Notes under the pieces: model-generated
Seen by the model: the letters and a program-made list of their open reading frames with translations, nothing else
Database searches by the model: none
Told to the model about the DNA's origin: nothing
Program-made: the position numbers and the translations under genes
Source of the DNA: an uncultured Clostridia bacterium
GTDB lineage: Bacteria > Bacillota > Clostridia > Christensenellales > UBA1242
Assembly (NCBI GenBank): GCA_947589615.1
Contig: CANQBU010000062.1
Coordinates: 1-7,152 of the forward strand
Length of the DNA stretch: 7,152 nt
Direction: 5' to 3'
In this document: positions 1 to 6,057 of the stretch, piece by piece
How the letters are laid out: each line of letters opens with the position of its first letter
Position numbering within the stretch: position 1 is the stretch's first letter

Positions 1-1110
1 AGAATGTAACACTCCCAAATTCACTTATTGCTATAGAAAGAGACGCATTTTCCGGCTGCGGCATTAAAGAAATTATAATTCCTGATTCAGTAAAACGAAT
101 AGATAGATTTGCTTTTTATGGCTGTTCCCATCTTGAAAATATTAAAATTTCCAAGAATGTTATTGAAATTGGTGATGACGCATTTAACAACTGTTCGGCG
201 TTATCAGGGATAGAACTTCCTGAGTCATTGAAGGTAATCGGTAAAGAGGCTTTTAGTAATTGTTCAAGCATTAAAGATATAAAAATTCCTAAAAAGGTAT
301 CGGAAATAAAAAATGATACATTTAATGGTTGCACAGAACTAGAAAGTGTTGATTTAGGAAATGTATATACCATTTCTGATTCGGCATTTGAGCAAACTGG
401 AATTAAAAATTTAATTTTGCCAAACAGTGTAAAATCTATAGGTTATAGTTCTTTTAGAAATTGCAAAATAGAAAAACTTGTTCTTCCAAAAGGTTTGGAA
501 ACGATAGGAGATAGAGCATTTCAGGATAATGAAAATCTTGAAGAAGTTATAATTCCCGACACAGTCCAATCTCTTGGTGAATATGCATTTGACGGCTGTA
601 ATTATTTGAAAAATATAAAATTCTCAGACGCATTAACGGAATTAAATTGTCAAGGCGATTTGGGAGAAGTGGAAAGAATTGTTTTGCCTAAAAATTTGAG
701 TAGTTTGGGGCATCATGCATTTGTCGACAGTATTAATTTACGCGAAGTTATTTTCCCTGAGACTGTAACGGAAATAGGTGAGGCGGCATTGGCAAACACT
801 GGCATTGAACATGTTAATTTGCCTGACGGACTTCTGTCAATAGGTAGTGAGGCTTTTTCACATTGTTCGCATTTAAAAGATATTGAATTGCCAAGGCAAA
901 TTACGAGCTTAAATCAAAGACTATTTGAAGATTGCAAAGAGTTAAGGGAAATAAAATTTAATGAAAATTTAAAACATGTTAGATCATCGGCGTTTAGAAA
1001 TTGTTCATCTTTCACTTCTCTTGAATTTCCTTCAAGCGTAACTCATGTTTGGGAGGGGGCGTTTGAAAATTGCAAAAATCTTGAAAGGATTGTTTTTAAT
1101 AGTGATGTAT
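1..1110 (+). repeat. LRR_5/BspA-type leucine-rich repeat array, gene 1
   Basis: About 16 protein-level repeats of 22-23 residues (66-69 bases) run from the left edge to about base 1110. Each has the signature I-G-x-x-A-F followed by x-x-C and a strand ending in L-P or I-P. Examples are IGDDAFNNC, IGKEAFSNC, IGDRAFQDN, IGSEAFSHC and VWEGAFENC. One unit near bases 620-690 is degenerate (LNCQGDLGE in place of the A-F core). The array continues upstream of the window. The units are similar as protein but not as DNA, so the repeat is old. Confidence 0.9.
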
Positions 1111-2666
1111 ATTTTAACGACACTTTCAAAAAACTATCGCCAAAAACAAAGTTCGTTTCTTTTAAAAAGGGAAGTGAATTAGAAGGCTCGGTGGACATTA
1201 GCCCTTTAAGATACTACACCGAAAAAGAAGGTCAAGTTTATCTTACGGCAGAACCTGTCGACGAAACAAGTTTTTGTTTCGGGGATTATGTTCGAAAGAG
1301 TGGCGAACAACCAAAATTTGAATATATTTTGGATATGCCCGAAGAAAGAGAGAATCTTAAAAGATTATTTAAAGAATGCCCAATGGTTATTGAACTATTT
1401 AATTTAATAAAGGTTGAAAAAGGTCTGAATTGGCTTAAAGATTTTTACAATGAGAATAAAAATAATTTAAAATTTTTCAAACAATGTGCAAAACTTGTTC
1501 CAAGAGGTATGGAAAAGGAATTTTGCGTGCTGTATTATGACCTTGGTGGATTTGAGAAAAATTATTCAAGTGTAAAAAAAGATGAAGAGGGAAACAAAAC
1601 TTTAAAAATAATAAATTATTCACAAAGAGTAGGTGAATTTTTAAAAGAAATGCTTGTGGAAAATCGATGGTTTTTCGATAAAAAATACTTAAAAGGATTA
1701 AGATTTGACGGAATTAAAGAGGACTTTTCAAATTTTATTCTAAACAAAGAAAATTTCCATGATACAATTAAAGAATGCGAAATAATGCCAGATTTTTTTG
1801 AAAGATTTTATAATGAGTTTGAATATGCACAAATGCAAAATAAATCGAATAAAGGAAGCCAAAGACAATTAAAGCCAACTATAAAAAGTTTTGAGAAATA
1901 TCTTTTTAGAGATTCTTTTGTGGGTGCTACAGAGCATTTAAAAATTGCCTACACATTGCAACCATATTTTACAGATCAAAAGGCTTTCATAGACGCGGTT
2001 AAAATCGACAATGAAAGAATAGATAAACATGTTCCAAACAATTTACTGTCAACTCATTTTGAGGGATTTAGCGAAATTGATGAAAAAGCCGAAGATATTA
2101 AAAATGAAGCAGGGAGTGCAATTCGCTGTATAATAGATTTAACAAATAAACTTTCCTATGAATTTTTATCAAAAGACGACCCACAAAATTTTATTTTGGG
2201 GAAATTGGTTGATTGTTGCGCCCACCTTGAAGCAGTCGGCTTTGGAATTATGCATGCAAGCATAATCCATCCCGATGTTCAAAACTTAGTTTTTAGGAAT
2301 GAAGAGGGTAGGATCATAGCAAAATCAACTTTATATGTGAATCGAAAAAAGGGTTATGGGGTGTTCAACAATGTTGAAATAACAAGTTATATTGAAGATT
2401 TTCAAAAGGAAGAGATTTATAAGGCATATATGAAAGCAGTCAAAGAATTTGCTGAAGCATACAATCAAGAAAACCCCGATAAGCCTTTAAAAATTTTAAC
2501 TGTGGGTTCAAAAGTAAACAGTCTTGGTAATTTGCTATCAGAAAACAATAAAGTTTCAAAAGTTAATTATAAAGCGCTCGATTATGGGAAATTTGGTAAA
2601 GATGACAAGCATTATAATGGTGATAGTGCCGAAAAACAATATGTTCTTTGGGAGAAGGAAAATTAG
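1..2666 (+). CDS. BspA-like LRR protein with conserved C-terminal domain, 5' partial
   Basis: The reading frame is open from base 3 to the TAG at 2664-2666 (887 residues visible) and its 5' end lies outside the window. A TTG at 228 could be taken for a start, but the codons before it encode regular LRRs in the same frame, so it is an internal Leu. Residues 1 to about 370 are about 16 LRR_5/BspA-type repeats of 22-23 residues (pattern I-G-x-x-A-F-x-x-C-x-x-L-x-x-I-x-x-P). After a linker, residues about 452-887 form a non-repeat, mainly helical then mixed region homologous to the end of the next gene. Its landmarks are ENKNNLKFFKQ (484), FCVLYYDLGGFE (507), SNKGSQRQLKPT (615), DCCAH (737) and YNGDSA (871). 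LRRs of this type usually bind proteins; the role of the C-terminal part is unknown. No membrane segment or C-terminal surface anchor is visible. The missing N-terminus leaves a signal peptide untested here. Coding call is near certain, function is not. Confidence 0.95.
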   Translation, partial: NVTLPNSLIAIERDAFSGCGIKEIIIPDSVKRIDRFAFYGCSHLENIKISKNVIEIGDDAFNNCSALSGIELPESLKVIGKEAFSNCSSIKDIKIPKKVSEIKNDTFNGCTELESVDLGNVYTISDSAFEQTGIKNLILPNSVKSIGYSSFRNCKIEKLVLPKGLETIGDRAFQDNENLEEVIIPDTVQSLGEYAFDGCNYLKNIKFSDALTELNCQGDLGEVERIVLPKNLSSLGHHAFVDSINLREVIFPETVTEIGEAALANTGIEHVNLPDGLLSIGSEAFSHCSHLKDIELPRQITSLNQRLFEDCKELREIKFNENLKHVRSSAFRNCSSFTSLEFPSSVTHVWEGAFENCKNLERIVFNSDVYFNDTFKKLSPKTKFVSFKKGSELEGSVDISPLRYYTEKEGQVYLTAEPVDETSFCFGDYVRKSGEQPKFEYILDMPEERENLKRLFKECPMVIELFNLIKVEKGLNWLKDFYNENKNNLKFFKQCAKLVPRGMEKEFCVLYYDLGGFEKNYSSVKKDEEGNKTLKIINYSQRVGEFLKEMLVENRWFFDKKYLKGLRFDGIKEDFSNFILNKENFHDTIKECEIMPDFFERFYNEFEYAQMQNKSNKGSQRQLKPTIKSFEKYLFRDSFVGATEHLKIAYTLQPYFTDQKAFIDAVKIDNERIDKHVPNNLLSTHFEGFSEIDEKAEDIKNEAGSAIRCIIDLTNKLSYEFLSKDDPQNFILGKLVDCCAHLEAVGFGIMHASIIHPDVQNLVFRNEEGRIIAKSTLYVNRKKGYGVFNNVEITSYIEDFQKEEIYKAYMKAVKEFAEAYNQENPDKPLKILTVGSKVNSLGNLLSENNKVSKVNYKALDYGKFGKDDKHYNGDSAEKQYVLWEKEN
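1356..2663 (+). other. Conserved C-terminal domain of unknown family, copy 1
   Basis: This protein region (residues about 452-887 of the partial product) is the part shared with the gene at 2719-5784. The first two thirds look mainly helical, with ENKNNLKFFKQ, LGGFE and SNKGSQRQLKPT. The last third looks like alternating strands and helices: GKLVDCCAHL, PDVQNLV, a hairpin G-R-I-I-A-K-S-T-L-Y-V, the segment GYGVFNNVEI, a helix KAVKEFAEAYN, and the tail YNGDSAEKQYVLW. The strand-hairpin-strand-helix order is loosely reminiscent of a GNAT fold, but the Q/R-x-x-G-x-G/A acetyl-CoA loop is not visible. Possible catalytic or metal-binding residues are the DCCAH cysteines and histidine and the Asp of YNGDSA. 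I cannot assign a named family. Confidence 0.75.
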
Positions 2667-2673
2667 AAATTAA

Positions 2674-2702
2674 TTGATTTAACAGCAAGAGTATGATAAA
2701 AT
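2674..2702 (+). promoter_or_regulatory. Weak promoter-like match in the gene 1-gene 2 gap
   Basis: TTGATT (2674-2679) and TAAAAT (2697-2702) are separated by 17 bases, and TGA just before TAAAAT makes an extended -10. A start point about 7 bases downstream (near 2709) would fall inside the Shine-Dalgarno site of the next gene, which argues against it. In DNA this AT-rich such matches occur by chance. The rest of the 52-base gap (2667-2718) holds no hairpin followed by a T-run, so read-through from gene 1 is the simpler view. Confidence 0.18.
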
Positions 2703-2705
2703 AAA

Positions 2706-2712
2706 AGAGAGG
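2706..2712 (+). promoter_or_regulatory. Ribosome binding site for gene 2
   Basis: AGAGAGG lies 6 bases before the ATG at 2719. It is a good Shine-Dalgarno match at normal spacing and fixes the start of the 1021-residue protein, and with it the finding that no signal peptide is encoded. Confidence 0.75.
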
Positions 2713-2718
2713 ATTGAA

Positions 2719-5700
2719 ATGAGAGAAGAGCAAACAGGACAAATTGTAAAACTAGAAAAAATCTCAGCAATATTTTCAGAAGAAGATGTTGACGAAGATG
2801 GCGTTTATCATGTTCCAGATCATTTTTCAAGTGTTGATAAATATGCATTTATCGGTTTTGACAATCCAAAGATAAAAAAAATAGTATTTGGAAGCAAAAT
2901 CCAAACATTTGATGGTGAAATATTCCAAAAATTACCAAGTAATTGCGGCGAAGTTGACCTCTCTCAAACTCAAGTAGAAGATCTAGAAGTTGAAAATATA
3001 GGTATTAAAAACTCAAAATTGAAATATGTAATTTTTCCGAAAACGTTAACAAGAATAGGGGAAAGTGTATTTAAAAACTTTAGCGAACTAGAAAGTGTTG
3101 AATTTCACAAAGATACTCAGTTGAAAATTATAGGAGAAAGTGCTTTTGCAGACTGTGAAGCACTAAGGAAAATTGAAATTCCCGATAACTTGCAAAAAAC
3201 TGAGATAGGCGTGCAAGCTTTTGTGTCATGCAAGAATTTGGAGGAGGTGGTTTTACCCAAAAATACAACTCTTTCTTCTTTTGCTTTTTCACTTTGCGGC
3301 CGATTGAAACGAATCAATATACCTGAATATAGTGGAACTGCTATTGGTTTTAACGCTTTTAGAGAATGTAGCTCACTTGAAAAAGTGGAAATTCCTGAGG
3401 GATACACGACCATAGATAACAATCTATTTAATGGATGCACATCATTAAAAGAAGTATCATTGCCAGATAGCATAGAAGGAATAGGTTTTTCTGTTTTTAG
3501 CAATGATCGAAATTTAAAACATATAAGATTTCCTCAAGGCTTAAAACAAATTGCGCGAGGGGCATTTTCGGGATGCGACTTGGAAACGCTTGAATTACCA
3601 GACGGATTAAAATCTATAGAGGAAAGAGCATTTAGCGGAAATCCTCATTTAAAAGAGGTTGTTATTCCAAATAGTGTTGAAAATGTTGGAAAAGAATGTT
3701 TTGCCGACTGCTCTTCCCTTGAAAGGATAGTATTTCCAGATGTTTTTAAAATAATTAGGGAATTTGGAAGAGGGTTATGCAGTTTAAGAGAGGTTATTCT
3801 ACCTAAAGATCTTGAAGTAATTGATTCCTTCGCTTTTGCAAATTCTCAGGTGGAACATTTAGACATTCCAAGAACTTTGAAATTTATATATAGCAGAGCA
3901 TTTAAATGCTCTCAATTAAGAGAATTTATTATGCCCGAGGGTGATTTAACGCAAATGTATACAGGGGCATTTCGTGAATGTTCTAATTTGGAAAGAGTTG
4001 TATTGCCTGAGGGATTGAGATTTATTGAATCATTTGCCTTTGCCGAATGTTTAAATCTTAAAGAAATAACGCTTCCAAATAGTTTAAGAATTATTGAACG
4101 ATCTGCTTTTTCACATTGCGAAAGTCTCGAACACATAAAAATAGGAAACGGCGGAACGACACTAGAAGGTGAACTTTTTTATGGGTGCAAAAATTTAAAA
4201 ACTATTACAATTGAAAAAGCCAAATTTACATCTTTAACTTTTCAAGGTGTTTCTTCAAACTTGCAATATATAAAAATGGGAAGTGACTGTAAATTTGACG
4301 ATTATAACAAGACGGATATGAAATATTTGACGGCTCAAGACGGGTATTTCTATTTATCTAAAGGGCCTATAAATAATGATAGTTTGGATATATCGAAAAT
4401 ATGCAGTGAAAAGGGCGTGACGGTATCATGTGCGATGGCACTATGGAATGAGCGAAAGTTTTTGCAAAAGATAGTAGACGAAGATGATATGGTTCCAGAT
4501 TTATTGATCATGATTAATGAACAACTTGGGAAAGATGGACTTAAACAATTTTTTAGCGAAAACAAAAATAATTTAAAGTTTTTCAAGCAAATCAAAATTA
4601 ATGCATCAAGCGAAGATAAGAGGGCGTTTTGTAAGCTATATTATAATTTGGGCGGGTTCGAGCCAAGATATAAATATGTAAAAAAAGACAAAAATGGCAA
4701 TGAAACAATTGTGGAAATTAACTATGCCCAGAAAGTAGGCGAATTTTTAAAAGAAATGACCAAATTGCATCCTAAATTTTTCGAAGATTCCAAGGAAAAT
4801 TTTTCAAAAATGCAACTCGACGGGATAAAAAAAGATTTTACCGATTTTATGTTAAACAAGAAAAACTTTGAAGATATAATTGAAGAAAATAAAGTTTTTA
4901 ACTTATTTTTGACCACATTTTATAATGAATTTGAGTTTGCCCAAAAATTGAATACATCAAATAAGGGAAGTCAACGCCAGTTAAAGCCAACATTGAAAGT
5001 GGCAAAACTATATGTTTTGGGAAATTCATTTGATGGTGTTACAGAAGAAAATATGGCGACTGCGATGACATTGAGACAATATTTTATAGATCAACATGTA
5101 TTTGAAAAAGCATTAAAGATTGAAGCCGAAAAGAAAGAAAAAAATGTGGGTGATCACATATTAAAAGTCCCAATGTTTGAAAAGATAGATGAAACGAGAG
5201 ATAAGATTGCACTACTGGCGGAAGAGACTTTATCTACATTAGGTGAAGCGGCGCTAAATAAATATACTTTTGAAATGTTGTCAAAAAGTGATCCGACAAA
5301 TTTTGTTTTAGGAAAATTATGTGATTGCTGCGCACATTTGGACGGTGCTGGTTATAGTATTATGAGGGCAAGCATTATATGCCCAGATGTTCAAAATTTA
5401 GTGATAAGAGATGAAAATGGCACAATAGTTGCAAAAACCACGCTTTATATAAATACAAAAGAAGGTTACGGGGTATGCAACACTTTTGAAGTAAGTGGAA
5501 AAATCAAGTCTGACCAAATGCCAATAATAAAATATAAATTTTTAAAAGCACTAGAGCAATTTGCTACTCAATATAATAAAGATTATCCTGAGCGAAAGCG
5601 TTTGACGCAAATAAATGTGGGGGATAATAACAATGATTTACTGCATTATTTTGATGCAAGCAAAATTGAAAGAGAAAATTTACTTCAGTCAATACAATAT

Positions 5701-5784
5701 TCGGAATATGGTGACGGCTGGGGGGATTATAATGGCGACAGTGCAGATGGACAGATAGTAGTTTGGCAAGATGAAAAGAAATAA
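2719..5784 (+). CDS. BspA-like LRR protein with conserved C-terminal domain
   Basis: This complete 1021-residue gene runs from an ATG with a well-placed AGAGAGG site to a TAA. The N-terminus (residues 1-28) is short, charged and acidic, with no hydrophobic core, so no signal peptide is predicted. Residues about 29-524 hold some 18-20 LRR_5/BspA-type repeats (for example IGESAFADC, IGFNAFREC, IARGAFSGC, IESFAFAEC, IERSAFSHC). Residues about 579-1021 form the non-repeat region shared with the upstream gene: ENKNNLKFFKQ (614), FCKLYYNLGGFE (637), SNKGSQRQLKPT (747), DCCAH (869) and YNGDSA (1004). No transmembrane segment, LPXTG or other anchor is seen; the protein ends in a charged tail QDEKK. 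It is a paralogue of gene 1, probably from an old tandem duplication, and probably cotranscribed with it and with the coiled-coil gene 17 bases downstream. The LRRs suggest protein or ligand binding; any enzymatic role of the C-terminal part is unproven. Confidence 0.97.
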   Translation: MREEQTGQIVKLEKISAIFSEEDVDEDGVYHVPDHFSSVDKYAFIGFDNPKIKKIVFGSKIQTFDGEIFQKLPSNCGEVDLSQTQVEDLEVENIGIKNSKLKYVIFPKTLTRIGESVFKNFSELESVEFHKDTQLKIIGESAFADCEALRKIEIPDNLQKTEIGVQAFVSCKNLEEVVLPKNTTLSSFAFSLCGRLKRINIPEYSGTAIGFNAFRECSSLEKVEIPEGYTTIDNNLFNGCTSLKEVSLPDSIEGIGFSVFSNDRNLKHIRFPQGLKQIARGAFSGCDLETLELPDGLKSIEERAFSGNPHLKEVVIPNSVENVGKECFADCSSLERIVFPDVFKIIREFGRGLCSLREVILPKDLEVIDSFAFANSQVEHLDIPRTLKFIYSRAFKCSQLREFIMPEGDLTQMYTGAFRECSNLERVVLPEGLRFIESFAFAECLNLKEITLPNSLRIIERSAFSHCESLEHIKIGNGGTTLEGELFYGCKNLKTITIEKAKFTSLTFQGVSSNLQYIKMGSDCKFDDYNKTDMKYLTAQDGYFYLSKGPINNDSLDISKICSEKGVTVSCAMALWNERKFLQKIVDEDDMVPDLLIMINEQLGKDGLKQFFSENKNNLKFFKQIKINASSEDKRAFCKLYYNLGGFEPRYKYVKKDKNGNETIVEINYAQKVGEFLKEMTKLHPKFFEDSKENFSKMQLDGIKKDFTDFMLNKKNFEDIIEENKVFNLFLTTFYNEFEFAQKLNTSNKGSQRQLKPTLKVAKLYVLGNSFDGVTEENMATAMTLRQYFIDQHVFEKALKIEAEKKEKNVGDHILKVPMFEKIDETRDKIALLAEETLSTLGEAALNKYTFEMLSKSDPTNFVLGKLCDCCAHLDGAGYSIMRASIICPDVQNLVIRDENGTIVAKTTLYINTKEGYGVCNTFEVSGKIKSDQMPIIKYKFLKALEQFATQYNKDYPERKRLTQINVGDNNNDLLHYFDASKIERENLLQSIQYSEYGDGWGDYNGDSADGQIVVWQDEKK
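2803..4290 (+). repeat. LRR_5/BspA-type leucine-rich repeat array, gene 2
   Basis: About 18-20 units of 22-23 residues run from VYHVPDHF to about base 4290. Most have the core I-x-x-x-A-F-x-x-C. Irregular units occur near 2880-3030, where a longer acidic segment interrupts the spacing, near 3740-3780 (IREFGRGLC, no A-F), and at the end near 4200-4290 (LTFQGVSS). The array is longer than the visible part of gene 1. Confidence 0.92.
4453..5781 (+). other. Conserved C-terminal domain of unknown family, copy 2
   Basis: Residues about 579-1021 of gene 2 align along their length with residues about 452-887 of gene 1. Hand counts give 30/45 identities around the LGGFE block and 40/61 around the DCCAH block. 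The order of landmarks is the same in both. The ends also match: YNGDSA, two residues, Q, one residue, V, one residue, W. The segment before it (about 4290-4452) is poorly conserved and probably a linker. Function is not recognised. Confidence 0.75.
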
Positions 5785-5789
5785 TGTTT

Positions 5790-5796
5790 AAGGAGG
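5790..5796 (+). promoter_or_regulatory. Strong ribosome binding site that decides the start at 5802
   Basis: AAGGAGG, a near-perfect Shine-Dalgarno, sits 5 bases before the ATG at 5802. A second in-frame ATG at 5784 overlaps the TAA of gene 2 (TAATG) and would place this site inside its coding region, so 5802 is the preferred start. Confidence 0.85.
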
Positions 5797-5801
5797 AAAA
5801 T

Positions 5802-6056
5802 ATGAACGGAAAAGAGATGGATAAATTTAAGGTTGAATATGTAACAGTCATTAATGAAATCGACAAACTTTTGAAAAAATTTAAAAAAATGGAAGAAAAT
5901 ACTGCAAAATTAAAGGAAATTTACGCAGAAAACCCTACAGATGAAAAAGTTTTGAAAGAAATCAAAGAAACTGAAATTTTATACCAAGATGTATATAATC
6001 AGTTTGTTGACTTAAATAGGCGTGCTCAAGCGTTAAAAAAAATGATGGGAGAATAG
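5802..6056 (+). CDS. Small coiled-coil (helical hairpin) protein
   Basis: The product is 84 residues, highly charged, with no Cys, no Trp and no membrane segment, so it is probably cytosolic. Two heptad-patterned helices are visible. Helix 1 has hydrophobic or neutral residues at I20, L23, F27, M30, T34, L37 and Y41. Helix 2 has them at V50, I54, T57, Y61, V64, F68, L71, A75, L78 and M82. The segment AENPTD (42-47) looks like the turn, so the protein could fold as an antiparallel hairpin or form an oligomer. The start at 5802 is set by AAGGAGG; starting at the upstream ATG (5784) would add six residues. It lies between two LRR genes, 17 bases after one and 1 base before the next, so its product is probably made together with them and may bind them (inference). 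I do not recognise a family. The turn lacks the W-x-G of WXG100 proteins. Confidence 0.88.
   Translation: MNGKEMDKFKVEYVTVINEIDKLLKKFKKMEENTAKLKEIYAENPTDEKVLKEIKETEILYQDVYNQFVDLNRRAQALKKMMGE
6047..6051 (+). promoter_or_regulatory. Ribosome binding site for the last LRR gene
   Basis: GGGAG lies 6 bases before the ATG at 6058, inside the last codons of the coiled-coil gene. With only one base between stop and start, translation of the two genes is probably coupled. Confidence 0.65.
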
Positions 6057-6057
6057 T

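Noticed and set aside
228..2666. Gene 1 starting at the TTG codon at 228 as a complete 812-residue protein.
   Set aside because: The frame is open back to base 3 and encodes three further regular LRRs; no Shine-Dalgarno precedes 228. The gene is 5' partial.
2667..2718. A terminator between genes 1 and 2.
   Set aside because: The AT-rich gap has no GC-containing stem followed by a T-run.
3117..3503. Minus-strand open frame of 128 codons, with others at 116-373, 2663-2848, 3912-4136, 4350-4595, 4722-4916, 5564-5866, 6207-6458, 6492-6701 and 6918-7109.
   Set aside because: All lie opposite strong + strand coding sequence. Those over LRR arrays repeat with the LRR period, which explains their length. 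Their products show no recognisable domain.
5802..6056. The small helical protein as a WXG100/ESAT-6-type or Lap-type partner of a type VII secretion effector.
   Set aside because: The turn is AENPTD with no W-x-G, and the neighbouring LRR proteins have no LXG-type N-terminal domain. Only the general size and helical hairpin shape fit.
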